Source: Carnobacterium alterfunditum DSM 5972 (GTDB taxonomy: Bacteria; Bacillota; Bacilli; Lactobacillales; Carnobacteriaceae). Taken from it: a stretch of DNA of 64,000 bases. How positions within the stretch are numbered: the stretch's first letter is position 1; the number at the start of each line of letters is the position of its first letter. The notes beneath the pieces are model-generated. The model was not told the DNA's origin, ran no database searches, and saw only the letters and a list, made by a program, of their open reading frames with translations. Below are positions 54,289 to 63,458 of the stretch, piece after piece. Where the stretch lies: the NCBI RefSeq assembly GCF_000744115.1, contig NZ_JQLG01000004.1, forward strand, positions 2,144,190-2,208,189, read 5' to 3'. Made by a program: the position numbers and the translations under genes.

Positions 54289-55062
54289 GTGGAAAAACCA
54301 ATAACTATTGCGGCAATAAAAGATCTTTTGACATCAATTACAAACCCAGCTGATGAACGATTGGTCCAGATCAAAAATGATTCACGTAAAGGTGCTATAA
54401 ATGCTTATAATGCTTGGGAAAATCGGTTGAAAAAGCAGCAATCGATTCTTGAAAAACAACAAGAGATGCTTCAAATCGAGCACTATTTTTGGGGAAAAGG
54501 GACCCAGTATATTGCTGGAATCGATGAAGTAGGAAGAGGGCCATTAGCTGGACCTGTTGTGGCAGCTGCTGTTATATTGCCGATTGATTTTGCTGTGTTA
54601 GGGATCAATGATTCCAAGCAATTATCTAGTGCAAAACGAGAATCATTATTCGACCAAATCCAAGAATCAGCGATAGCTATTGGTGTTGGGATAAAAGACC
54701 ATCAAGTGGTTGATGAAGTAAATATATACCAGGCAACTAAATTAGCAATGATCGAGGCTGTACAACAATTACCTAAACAGCCAGAACAACTGTTGATCGA
54801 TGCCATGCATTTGCCTGTTAGTATACCCCAAGAAAGTTTTATTAAAGGAGACGCCAAAAGTTTGTCTATTGCTGCAGCCAGTATTATTGCTAAAGTAACA
54901 AGGGACAGAATGATGGCTGACTATGATGAATTATATCCTGGATACGGTTTTTCTAAAAATGCTGGTTATGGAACTAAAGTTCATTTAGAAGGTTTACAAA
55001 AACATGGCGCATGCCCAATTCATAGGAAAACATTCGCCCCTGTAAAAAATATATTGAAGTAA
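54289..55062 (+). CDS. rnhB: Ribonuclease HII
   Basis: This 257-residue enzyme removes single ribonucleotides and primers from DNA. The D-E-G motif is in AGIDEVGRGPLAGPVVAAAV; ILPIDFAVLGINDSKQLS and LLIDAMHLP carry the other acidic residues. An N-terminal helical extension of about 70 residues is usual in Gram-positive RNase HII. GTG 54289 is seven bases after AGGAG; a TTG at 54250 would overlap rbgA. Confidence 0.94.
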   Translation: MEKPITIAAIKDLLTSITNPADERLVQIKNDSRKGAINAYNAWENRLKKQQSILEKQQEMLQIEHYFWGKGTQYIAGIDEVGRGPLAGPVVAAAVILPIDFAVLGINDSKQLSSAKRESLFDQIQESAIAIGVGIKDHQVVDEVNIYQATKLAMIEAVQQLPKQPEQLLIDAMHLPVSIPQESFIKGDAKSLSIAAASIIAKVTRDRMMADYDELYPGYGFSKNAGYGTKVHLEGLQKHGACPIHRKTFAPVKNILK

Positions 55063-55091
55063 ATAAAACTTTTAAAGTTACCAAGAATATA

Positions 55092-55136
55092 AAAAAAACG
55101 AATGAACAGGAGTTTGCTCCTGTCCATTCGTTTTTT
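55092..55136. terminator. Bidirectional terminator between rnhB and lexA
   Basis: AAAAAACGAATG...ACAGGAG pairs with CTCCTGT...CATTCGTTTTTT around TTTG. Confidence 0.9.
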
Positions 55137-55137
55137 A

Positions 55138-55761
55138 TTATTGGATATGGCTACGATATAGGCCAATGACTTTGCCTAAAATAATAACCTCATTAAGTAG
55201 GATAGGGCTCATTGTGTCATTTTCAGGTTGTAGTCGATAATGATCTTCTTCTTTGTAAAATCTTTTACAAGTCGCTTCATCGTCAACAGTCATAGCTATG
55301 ACAATATCGCCATTATTAGCAGTGCCCTGTTTACGAATAATAACCTCATCGCCATCAAAAATACCTGCGTTGATCATGCTTTCTCCTCGAATAGTCAACA
55401 TAAACAATGATTCATTTTCAAATTGTAAGTTTGGAGGAAGAGGGAAATAATCTGTTGCTTCCTCTACCGCTAATATTGGTTCGCCAGCTGTTACAGTTCC
55501 TAATAAAGGAATTTTATCTAACGCAATGCCCAATTTAGTTAAACCTGATGCTGTTAATTCAATTGCTCGCGGTTTACTAGGATCCCGTTGGATATAACCA
55601 TTTTTTTCTAAGCGGGAAAGATGGCCATGAACTGTTGAGGTAGAAGATAATGAGACAGCCGTTCCGATTTCTCTAACAGTTGGAGGATAACCTTTTAATT
55701 TAACTTGATTATATATATATTGCAAGACTTCGACTTGTCTTGATTCCGGATTTTTACCCAT
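55138..55761 (-). CDS. lexA: SOS repressor LexA
   Basis: This 207-residue repressor has an N-terminal winged helix ([13 protein letters not shown]...[14 protein letters not shown]) and a C-terminal autoprotease. The cleavage site is A92-G93 (TVTAGEP), with catalytic S128 (RGESMINAG) and K166 (ATCKRFYK). RecA filaments trigger its self-cleavage after DNA damage. ATG 55761 is taken as start; GAGGTG lies about 12 bases away, and GTG 55776 within that stretch is an alternative. A consensus SOS box lies 65 bases upstream. Confidence 0.95.
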   Translation of the reverse strand: MGKNPESRQVEVLQYIYNQVKLKGYPPTVREIGTAVSLSSTSTVHGHLSRLEKNGYIQRDPSKPRAIELTASGLTKLGIALDKIPLLGTVTAGEPILAVEEATDYFPLPPNLQFENESLFMLTIRGESMINAGIFDGDEVIIRKQGTANNGDIVIAMTVDDEATCKRFYKEEDHYRLQPENDTMSPILLNEVIILGKVIGLYRSHIQ

Positions 55762-55826
55762 GATAGATACAAACACCTCGTTTCTTTTTTTATCATTTTA
55801 AGATTACCATATATGGCACAACAAAT

Positions 55827-55840
55827 CAAACAAACGTTCG
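55827..55840 (-). promoter_or_regulatory. LexA-binding SOS box
   Basis: On the minus strand the site reads CGAACGTTTGTTTG, a full match to the firmicute consensus CGAAC-N4-GTTYG. It lies between lexA and ynzC and may control both. Confidence 0.85.
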
Positions 55841-55925
55841 TAGCTAAAGATGATAAAAGAATGTTTTTTTTAAAGAAGTTTGTTATAGTTGAACAAGAAA
55901 ATAAAAATAATGTTGGAGTGATTAA

Positions 55926-56165
55926 ATGTTGCCAAAAGAACAAATTGAAAGAATAAATGCTTTAGCTAATAAATCGAAAACAAAAGGCTTAACTATACAA
56001 GAACAAGTGGAACAAAAGAAATTGAGAGATGCTTACATTGAAGCCTTTAGGGGTGGAATGAAAAAAACAATTGAGGGTGTAAAAATAGTCGATGAAGAAG
56101 GTACTGATGTAACTCCGGAAAAATTGAAAGAAATACAAAAAAATAAAGGCCTACATGGGAGATAA
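55926..56165 (+). CDS. YnzC-like small protein (DUF896)
   Basis: This 79-residue protein belongs to the DUF896 family, with [19 protein letters not shown] and [17 protein letters not shown] forming the conserved helical pair. B. subtilis YnzC is in the LexA-regulated yneA-yneB-ynzC operon, but its role is not established. GGAG precedes the ATG. yneA and yneB are missing here, so it follows the SOS box directly. Confidence 0.85.
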   Translation: MLPKEQIERINALANKSKTKGLTIQEQVEQKKLRDAYIEAFRGGMKKTIEGVKIVDEEGTDVTPEKLKEIQKNKGLHGR

Positions 56166-56304
56166 AAAAGTTGTTCGTCAGTGTGGTGAGCAACAAATTA
56201 TCCCAATTAGTACCATTCGCTCCGTGAAAGCGTTGCACTTGGAGTGAAATAATAGTAAACTAATAGGGTACTATAAGATAGTTCAAATTGAAAGGATGAT
56301 TTTT

Positions 56305-58299
56305 TTGTTTGATAACGTAGACCAATTAGCAGTAAATACAATAAGAACACTAAGTATGGATGGCATACAAAAAGCCAACTCCGGACACCCAGGTTTACCT
56401 ATGGGAGCTGCTCCAATGGCTTACACATTGTGGACAAAACAATTAAAAGTGAATCCAAAAAGCTCAAAATGGTTCGATCGTGACCGTTTTGTATTATCAG
56501 CTGGACATGGTTCAATGTTATTATACAGCTTGTTACACTTAGCTGGATATGACGTTAAAATAGATGATTTAAAACAATTTCGTCAATGGAACAGTAAAAC
56601 ACCTGGACATCCAGAAGTTAATCATACTGATGGAGTAGAAGCGACAACTGGCCCCTTAGGACAAGGAATCGCAAATGCTGTAGGTATGGCTATGGCAGAA
56701 GCTCATTTAGCTGCTACTTATAATAAAAAGGGACACTCAATTGTTGATCACCATACATATGCTTTGTGTGGAGATGGCGATTTAATGGAAGGCGTTTCAG
56801 CTGAAGCTGCTAGTTTAGCTGCTCATTTGGGACTTGGAAAATTGGTTGTTCTGTATGATTCAAATGACATCTCTTTAGATGGACCAACATCTAAATCCTT
56901 CACTGAAAATGTAGGAAAACGTTTTGAAGCTTATGGTTGGCAACATATTCTTGTAAAAGATGGCAATGATCTAGATGAGATCAACACAGCCATTGAAGCT
57001 GCAAAAACTGAAACAGAAAAACCTACTTTGATCGAAGTTAAAACTATTATTGGATTTGGTGCTCCTAATGCGGGAACACATAAAGTTCATGGTGCACCAC
57101 TTGGAGCAGAAGGAATTGAAGCTGCTAAAAAAGCATACGGATGGGAAGGCGAAGATTTCTTTGTTCCTACTGAAGTAGCTGACCGTTTTAAAGAAACAAT
57201 GATCGAAAAAGGCGCTAAAGCTGAAGAAGAATGGAAAGCAGCTTTTGAAGCTTACCGTACTGATTATCCAGCACTAGCAGAACAATTTGAATTAGCTTTA
57301 AGCAATGAATTACCAGCTGATTGGGATGCTGAATTACCATCTTATGATGTTGAAGATAATGCATTAGCTTCTCGTGTTACAGGTAGCCAAGCGTTGAATG
57401 CTATCGCTAAAAAAGTTCCTTATTTCTGGGGCGGATCTGCCGATTTATCTTCATCTAATAATACAATGATAGCAGACGTTAAAGATTTTAAAGCTGGCCA
57501 ATATGAGGGAAGAAATATTTGGTATGGCGTTCGCGAATTTGGTATGGCAGCTGCTATGAACGGAATCGTCTTGCATGGTGGTACTAGAACTTATGCTGGG
57601 ACATTCTTCGTATTTACTGATTACCTGCGTGCTGCCGTTCGTTTAGCAGCTATTTCTAATTTGCCTGTAACCTATGTGTTCACACATGATTCAGTTGCAG
57701 TTGGGGAAGATGGTCCTACTCATGAACCAGTTGAACAATTATCTAGTTTACGTGGTATGCCTAACCTATCGATCATCCGTCCAGCAGATGGAAATGAAGT
57801 TGTCGCTGCTTGGGAATTAGCCGTAACATCAAATGATCACCCAACAATGTTAGTCTTATCTCGTCAAAACTTACCTGTACTGCCGGGAACTAAAACTGGA
57901 GCGCGTACGAATGTTGCTAAGGGAGCCTATGTTATTTCAGCTCAAGCTGGCGAAAAACCAGAAGGTATTTTATTGGCATCTGGTTCAGAAGTTGCTTTAG
58001 CTATTGAAGCTCAAAAAGCTTTGAAAGAAAGCGGACAAGATGTTTCAGTTGTTTCGGTCCCAAGTTTTGATCTATTCGAAAAACAAGATCCAGCATACAA
58101 AGAAAGTGTTTTACCAAAAGAAATTCGTAAACGTGTGTCTATTGAAATGGGAGCGACATTTGGCTGGGAGCGTTATGTTGGCCTAGATGGAGCTACAATA
58201 GGTATCGATAAATATGGTGCAAGTGCACCCGGAGCAACCGTTATTAAAAATTATGGTTTTACAGTCGAAAATGTCGTAGAAACATTTAATAACTTATAA
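56305..58299 (+). CDS. tkt: Transketolase
   Basis: This 664-residue thiamine diphosphate enzyme moves two-carbon units in the pentose phosphate pathway. Motifs are [20 protein letters not shown] near the N-terminus, the ThDP-binding [14 protein letters not shown]...DSNDISLDG, the middle domain with [27 protein letters not shown] and the C-terminal domain. The start is TTG 56305 ([12 protein letters not shown]), eight bases after AAAGGA; ATG 56296 lies inside that site. It ends with a strong terminator. Confidence 0.94.
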   Translation: MFDNVDQLAVNTIRTLSMDGIQKANSGHPGLPMGAAPMAYTLWTKQLKVNPKSSKWFDRDRFVLSAGHGSMLLYSLLHLAGYDVKIDDLKQFRQWNSKTPGHPEVNHTDGVEATTGPLGQGIANAVGMAMAEAHLAATYNKKGHSIVDHHTYALCGDGDLMEGVSAEAASLAAHLGLGKLVVLYDSNDISLDGPTSKSFTENVGKRFEAYGWQHILVKDGNDLDEINTAIEAAKTETEKPTLIEVKTIIGFGAPNAGTHKVHGAPLGAEGIEAAKKAYGWEGEDFFVPTEVADRFKETMIEKGAKAEEEWKAAFEAYRTDYPALAEQFELALSNELPADWDAELPSYDVEDNALASRVTGSQALNAIAKKVPYFWGGSADLSSSNNTMIADVKDFKAGQYEGRNIWYGVREFGMAAAMNGIVLHGGTRTYAGTFFVFTDYLRAAVRLAAISNLPVTYVFTHDSVAVGEDGPTHEPVEQLSSLRGMPNLSIIRPADGNEVVAAWELAVTSNDHPTMLVLSRQNLPVLPGTKTGARTNVAKGAYVISAQAGEKPEGILLASGSEVALAIEAQKALKESGQDVSVVSVPSFDLFEKQDPAYKESVLPKEIRKRVSIEMGATFGWERYVGLDGATIGIDKYGASAPGATVIKNYGFTVENVVETFNNL

Positions 58300-58303
58300 A
58301 ATA

Positions 58304-58346
58304 GGGCCCTGTAAGTTGAAATTTTTACTTACAGGGCTTTCTTTTG
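58304..58346 (+). terminator. Terminator after tkt
   Basis: GCCCTGTAAG pairs with CTTACAGGGC around 12 bases, then T residues. Confidence 0.9.
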
Positions 58347-58461
58347 TTTATATTTGTCATGAATTATGACTTTTTAGTGTAAGAAATAGAATTTTAGTTT
58401 ATTTTTTTACTATTATTTAGTACAATTAAGTCTTGAGAGGTTTGAAAGGAGTGAATAAAAA

Positions 58462-58698
58462 ATGAATTTAGGTCTTGCTATTTTTTTAATTATTTTAGCT
58501 TTGGTTGGTGGAGCTGTCGGTGGATTCTTCATCGCTAGAAGATACATGATGGATTATTTCAAAAAAAATCCACCTGTTGACGAAAATATGTTGCGTATGT
58601 TAATGATGCAAATGGGACAAAAACCATCAGAGAAGAAAATTAAACAAATGATGTCGTCAATGAAAACACAAACGACAAAAACGAATAAAAAAAAATAA
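58462..58698 (+). CDS. YneF-like small membrane protein (UPF0154)
   Basis: This 78-residue protein has one N-terminal membrane helix (about 3-25, with [11 protein letters not shown]) followed by the conserved [18 protein letters not shown] and [14 protein letters not shown] stretches of the YneF/UPF0154 family. The function is unknown. The downstream lysine-rich tail is low complexity. AAAGGAG precedes the ATG. Its place after tkt matches B. subtilis. Confidence 0.88.
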   Translation: MNLGLAIFLIILALVGGAVGGFFIARRYMMDYFKKNPPVDENMLRMLMMQMGQKPSEKKIKQMMSSMKTQTTKTNKKK

Positions 58699-58718
58699 GC
58701 GTACATCAAAGCTTATGA

Positions 58719-58758
58719 TAAAAAATTGTGAGCAGGTGATTATCTGCTCGCAATTTTT
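58719..58758 (+). terminator. Terminator after yneF
   Basis: AAAATTGTGAGCAG pairs with CTGCTCGCAATTTT, followed by TTGG. Confidence 0.85.
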
Positions 58759-58901
58759 TGGTTAAATAGGAGCAATCAAAGAAGTGGGGAAAAGATAAAA
58801 AAAGATCAAAAATCAGCTTTTTTAAAACAATAGATGAAAGCGCTTGTTAATGAAGACACAGCTATAAGGACTGCAGATGTAGTGTTAGCTGGAAATTGTC
58901 C

Positions 58902-59062
58902 TTGATTGCTTTAATTCAATTGTTATATCTCTTGTTTTAGATTTTAAGCTGTGCCAACAGTCCAAAAGAAAATAAGTGGCAATTTTAGTATAAATGATCG
59001 AGGCCAATGGAGTATCTTAGAGTTAAAGGATTTAGTAATAAAAAAACAATCCGAAAATTGAT
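58902..59062 (+). pseudogene. Decayed lipoprotein-like reading frame
   Basis: From 58902 the reading LIALIQLLYLLF, stop, ILSCANSPKENKWQ resembles a lipoprotein signal peptide with a LSC lipobox. One base shift later it continues as SINDRGQWSILELKDLVIKK until a stop near 59060. Stops and a frameshift break it, and no intact gene fills 58760-59100. A 51-codon ATG frame (59007-59162) lacks a ribosome-binding site. Real but weak evidence of an old gene. Confidence 0.4.
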
Positions 59063-59108
59063 ATCCACTATGACAGGCGTGGATTATAAAATAAACGTCT
59101 CAATTAAT

Positions 59109-59150
59109 AAAAAGAAAGCAAAAGTCGCTAACGACTTTTGCTTTCTTTTT
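59109..59150. terminator. Strong bidirectional terminator after the acyltransferase gene
   Basis: A perfect 19-base stem pairs 59109-59127 with 59132-59150 around CTAA. It ends the minus-strand acyltransferase gene and could stop plus-strand readthrough. Confidence 0.9.
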
Positions 59151-59781
59151 ATTTCATATTAGGGTAATCGTACTTAAATGAAGGATCTATTTCTAAATCT
59201 AATTGATCAAAGGCTTGTTGAATCTGTTTGTCGATCAAAGCTAAATTTTCTTTTGAAAGTTTAATTTTAGGATCTATATTGATTGGATCACCAAAACGAA
59301 TCGTTACTTTTTTTCGTTTTAAAATTCCGCCTAACTTCGTAGGTCCTTGATAAACGGCTGGAACGATCGGAACACCGCTTAATTTAGCAATCGTGGCTGC
59401 TCCACCTTTTATTTCGTTAGAATGTCTTGTTCCAGTTGGAAAAATCATTAAACTTAAATGTCCGTTCTTCAGGATTTTAACAGGTGTTTTAATAGCACTG
59501 GGTCCTGGATTAGCACGATCTACCGGAAAGGCGTTTGCATGTCTAATGAACCAACTTAGGATAGGATTTTGGAACAGCTCTTTTTTTGCCATAAATGTAA
59601 ATTGTTTAGGACTAGCAGCTATAGCTAAATACACAGGGTCGATCCAAGTTCTATGCGGTGCTACTAAGATATAAGATGTATCAGTTGGCAGCTTGTTACG
59701 ATTTTCGTAATGTGCATTGCCATTTAAAATAGCTAATAAAAAGCGTAAAGTACCACGTAAAATTTTATAAAACAAATTCAT
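59149..59781 (-). CDS. plsC: 1-acyl-glycerol-3-phosphate acyltransferase (PlsC type)
   Basis: This 210-residue membrane-associated enzyme has the H-x4-D catalytic motif (APHRTWIDP), FPTGTRHSNE (the EGTRS-like glycerol-phosphate motif, here with TGTR) and VPIVPAVYQG. It makes phosphatidic acid for membrane lipid synthesis. One N-terminal hydrophobic stretch anchors it. The start at 59781 has GAGAGG upstream. Another acyltransferase role is possible, but the motifs and length fit PlsC. Confidence 0.87.
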   Translation of the reverse strand: MNLFYKILRGTLRFLLAILNGNAHYENRNKLPTDTSYILVAPHRTWIDPVYLAIAASPKQFTFMAKKELFQNPILSWFIRHANAFPVDRANPGPSAIKTPVKILKNGHLSLMIFPTGTRHSNEIKGGAATIAKLSGVPIVPAVYQGPTKLGGILKRKKVTIRFGDPINIDPKIKLSKENLALIDKQIQQAFDQLDLEIDPSFKYDYPNMK

Positions 59782-60043
59782 TCAACCTCTCATTAGTTCG
59801 TTTTTCTGGAGCATTTTTATAATAATAGTATGATTCATATCTGGTATTTTAGCAAGTTATTTCTGATCTATCAAATACAGAAAAGAAATAAGGAGAAAAC
59901 TTGCAGGAATGAAACGACATAATCGATTAGGTTTAAAAGAAAAATTTTCTTTTTTAGCTATAATGACGTACAATAGAGAGATAGAAAAAAACGTGCTTTT
60001 AAAAAAAAAAATTATAAAAAGCAAGAAAGTAGGGGAATGTTGA

Positions 60044-63000
60044 ATGAAATGGAGTATACCAGAACGCGTTATTGAGCAAGGAAGAGAATATGTTGCAGAA
60101 AAACGCGTCCTTTCAGTCAACTCATTTTTAGATAAGAAAATATGGTCTGCCGAAGTTATGGGGAGTGATATTTTTCATGTTGAATTAGATGGTTCTACAA
60201 AAGAAGATGATTTTTGTGAATGTCTTTATTGGAAAAATCACGGATACTGTAAACATACAGTTGCTGTTGAGTTGGAGTTGAGAGATAGAAAAATTAGTCG
60301 GGTCATGACAGCTGAAAATGCTAAACAAGTTGCTGTTGATTCTCCAAATCCAGGCCAGGAACTAACGGAATCATTTACTCGTATATTTTTGAATGAAAAC
60401 AGAAAAAAAACGACTGTTTCTAAACAAAAACAGTCATTGAAATTAGAATACAGAGTTGAAATCAAACCAATGACTACAGCGCTCATAAGATCTTCATTTG
60501 ACGTGTTTGCTCTTAGTCTTAAAGCCGGAATAGATAAGATGTATATCGTAAAAGATTTACCTTTATTTTTAGAAAGCTTTATCAAAAAAGAAACTATTGA
60601 GTTGAAATCGGGTCAAGAAATCAATTTTAAAGATATTTCTATTGAACAAGAAGACAGTGAGATTCTGGCAGATTTGTATAAGCAACATAGATCTATCCAA
60701 TTGATTTCTGGAGAGCATAAAGATGCAAAATCTCTGTTAACAAATAACCGCTATTTGGTCCTAATGACTGCTTTAGCAGAAGAAACTATCCAAAAGCTGC
60801 AAGATAGTGGAAATTTACAATTTGCTGCAAAAACAATCACTTATAAGTCAATGATGTTTGTAGAAGAAAAAATGCCTTTTTCTTTTGATATCTCACAAAA
60901 AAGCGGCACTGTCACTTTATCTATAACCAGTTTAGCAGATAGTCATTTGAAAGAATACGATTGGTTTGTTTCTGACAATATCGTTTTTAAACCTTCTCTA
61001 GAACAGATGCGTGCATATCGTCCGCTGCAACAATTTTTGCAACGGTATGATGGTGATAACATCACCATAGAATCTGCTGACATGCCTGATTTCACTGCGT
61101 ATGTTATGCCATTGCTTGTGAAAATAGGGAACGTCTCTATTGATGATCAATTGAAAGAATCTTTTGTACAAGAACCCTTACTAACATCTGTTTATTTTGA
61201 GTACCATGATGAGGCAGTACACGCCACTGTTGAGTTCAATTATAAATATATGATCCTATCTACAGATCCTTCTAAAAATCAGCTGCCAGAAGAAGGCGTT
61301 CAAATTATTAGAGACAGTGAAAAAGAAATGAAAATCATTAATCAACTAACTGGATTTGATTACCACCGAACAGAAACTAATTATACTAAACGAATGGTTC
61401 GGGATGATGAATTTTATGCATTATTTACGAAAGAAATTCCAACCTTAGAGTTAGATGCTACGGTTTATGTGGATGACTTGTTAGATAGTATGTTCTTAAA
61501 CCAGATAGATCCAGAAACGATCATTGATGTGCAAAAGGAAGGGTCTTTTTTAGATGTCCGTTTTGATATCAAAGGAATCACTCCTGAAGAAGTAGATGAT
61601 GTATTAAAAAGCTTAATGGAAAAAAAAGCTTTTCATAAATTTGATAATGGGACTATTCTTTCATTAGAATCAGAAAGTTTTAAACAGGTTAGTGATGTAT
61701 TAAACGAATTGAGAGTTACTAAAAAATTTCAAAATGGTGGGATTCAATTACCGAGCTATCGAGGACTTGAGCTAAATGAAAAATTTTCAATGGATGAAAA
61801 AACAAAAGGTACGGTTTCAAAAAAATTTAAAAATTTGATCCATGATTTGAATTTTCCAGAAGAGTTTGAAGCCGATGTTCCTAAGTCGTTGAATGCAGAG
61901 TTGAGACTTTATCAAAAAACTGGATTTCAATGGTTGAAAATGCTATCTAAATATGGATTTGGCGGCATTCTAGCAGATGATATGGGGCTTGGAAAAACGA
62001 TTCAGGTGATTACTTATATGTTATCTGAAATTGAGGAAAAAGGGCAAAATGATCCTTTCCTTATCGTTGCTCCAGCTTCGTTGATTTATAATTGGCATTA
62101 TGAAATTGAAAAGTTTGCACCATCTATTGAAAGTATCGTTATTTCAGGTACAGCAGAAGAAAGAATGCAATTAATTGAAAATGTTAAACCAAATCAGGTT
62201 TTGATCACATCATATCCTAGTTTTAGACAAGATGTCATCCACTATAAGCGATTTGCTTTTAGTACATTGATTTTAGATGAATCGCAAATGGTTAAAAATC
62301 ATAATACCAAGACTTCCCAGGCGTTAAGAGACCTAACTATTAAAAAGCGATTTGCTTTGAGCGGAACACCTATAGAAAATAAAATAGAAGAATTATGGGC
62401 TATTTTTCAATTGATCATGCCTGGATTTTTCCCTTCAGTCAAAAAATTTAAAACACTGCCAAATGAACAAATCGCTAAAATGATTCGTCCATTTGTATTG
62501 AGACGAATCAAGAAAGATGTTTTAAAAGAATTGCCTGATAAAATTGAAACTAACTTGTACAGTCAAATGACTAAAGAACAAAAAACAGTCTATCTTGCTT
62601 ACTTACAAAGGATTCAAGAAAGTGTAAACAGCATGAATGGAGCAGAATTTAAAAAGAATAGAATCGAAATTTTGGCTGGTTTAACTCGTTTAAGACAAAT
62701 TTGTTGTGATCCTAAATTATTTATTGATGATTATGAAGGCGACTCTGGAAAACTTGAACAGCTAAAAGAAACGGTCCAGACTGCGAGAGAAAATGGCAGA
62801 CGTATTTTGATCTTTTCTCAGTTTACTTCGATGCTTGCAATCATCGAGAAAGAATTAGCTGAACAAAAAGTTGAAACATTCTATTTGAGCGGTCAAACAA
62901 AACCAAAAGAACGCATTGAAATGGTCAATCGATTCAATGCAGGAGAAAAAGATGTCTTTCTTATCTCACTTAAGGCTGGTGGCACAGGTTTAAATCTTAC

Positions 63001-63271
63001 AGGTGCGGATATGGTCATTCTTTACGATCTATGGTGGAATCCGGCAGTTGAAGAACAAGCAGCAGGAAGAGCTCATAGGATCGGACAGAAAAAAGTTGTC
63101 CAAGTTTTACGGTTAATTGCTGAAGGAACAATTGAAGAGAAAATCGATCAATTACAGCAAGAGAAAAAAGCATTGTTTGATCAGATCATTACTGAAGATG
63201 GCTCTATTCAAAAAGAGGCAAGTCAATTATCAGAAGATGATATTCGTGAAATATTGAATATTGGAATGTAA
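60044..63271 (+). CDS. SWIM zinc-finger SNF2-family helicase
   Basis: This 1075-residue protein joins an N-terminal SWIM zinc finger (CECLYWKNHGYCKH, about 57-70), a large central region (about 90-600) and a SNF2-type ATPase. The ATPase has ADDMGLGKTIQV (Walker A), LDESQMVKNH (DESQ box), ALSGTPIENK and the C-terminal lobe with LKAGGTGLNLTGAD and AAGRAHRIGQ. Such Gram-positive proteins (YwqA-like) are thought to remodel DNA or transcription complexes, but their target is unknown. TAGGGG precedes the ATG. A TATAAT at 59959-59964 may be the -10. Confidence 0.88.
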   Translation: MKWSIPERVIEQGREYVAEKRVLSVNSFLDKKIWSAEVMGSDIFHVELDGSTKEDDFCECLYWKNHGYCKHTVAVELELRDRKISRVMTAENAKQVAVDSPNPGQELTESFTRIFLNENRKKTTVSKQKQSLKLEYRVEIKPMTTALIRSSFDVFALSLKAGIDKMYIVKDLPLFLESFIKKETIELKSGQEINFKDISIEQEDSEILADLYKQHRSIQLISGEHKDAKSLLTNNRYLVLMTALAEETIQKLQDSGNLQFAAKTITYKSMMFVEEKMPFSFDISQKSGTVTLSITSLADSHLKEYDWFVSDNIVFKPSLEQMRAYRPLQQFLQRYDGDNITIESADMPDFTAYVMPLLVKIGNVSIDDQLKESFVQEPLLTSVYFEYHDEAVHATVEFNYKYMILSTDPSKNQLPEEGVQIIRDSEKEMKIINQLTGFDYHRTETNYTKRMVRDDEFYALFTKEIPTLELDATVYVDDLLDSMFLNQIDPETIIDVQKEGSFLDVRFDIKGITPEEVDDVLKSLMEKKAFHKFDNGTILSLESESFKQVSDVLNELRVTKKFQNGGIQLPSYRGLELNEKFSMDEKTKGTVSKKFKNLIHDLNFPEEFEADVPKSLNAELRLYQKTGFQWLKMLSKYGFGGILADDMGLGKTIQVITYMLSEIEEKGQNDPFLIVAPASLIYNWHYEIEKFAPSIESIVISGTAEERMQLIENVKPNQVLITSYPSFRQDVIHYKRFAFSTLILDESQMVKNHNTKTSQALRDLTIKKRFALSGTPIENKIEELWAIFQLIMPGFFPSVKKFKTLPNEQIAKMIRPFVLRRIKKDVLKELPDKIETNLYSQMTKEQKTVYLAYLQRIQESVNSMNGAEFKKNRIEILAGLTRLRQICCDPKLFIDDYEGDSGKLEQLKETVQTARENGRRILIFSQFTSMLAIIEKELAEQKVETFYLSGQTKPKERIEMVNRFNAGEKDVFLISLKAGGTGLNLTGADMVILYDLWWNPAVEEQAAGRAHRIGQKKVVQVLRLIAEGTIEEKIDQLQQEKKALFDQIITEDGSIQKEASQLSEDDIREILNIGM

Positions 63272-63297
63272 TAAGAAATAAAAAACGAAGGTTAGGC

Positions 63298-63326
63298 TTG
63301 ATATTTTTAAATATATGGTATACAAT
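63298..63326 (+). promoter_or_regulatory. Promoter of rpsB
   Basis: TTGATA at 63298-63303 and TACAAT at 63321-63326 are spaced 17 bases apart, about 130 bases before the gene. Confidence 0.6.
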
Positions 63327-63373
63327 TATTCACAGTGCTAATAGCACTAAAAATTATTTCACACTTCAAAGGA

Positions 63374-63411
63374 TGTAAAGGACGGTGCTTGATCAATCAA
63401 GTCTCCTTACA
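63374..63411 (+). promoter_or_regulatory. Structured leader hairpin of rpsB mRNA
   Basis: TGTAAAGGA (63374-63382) pairs with TCCTTACA (63404-63411), with one bulged A. Inside it CTTGA pairs with TCAAG around TCAA (63388-63401). It may be an autoregulatory site for ribosomal protein S2. Confidence 0.5.
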
Positions 63412-63458
63412 GTTGAATTTGAAGGAGGAAAATAAAAAACCAATGGAGGAAATATATC

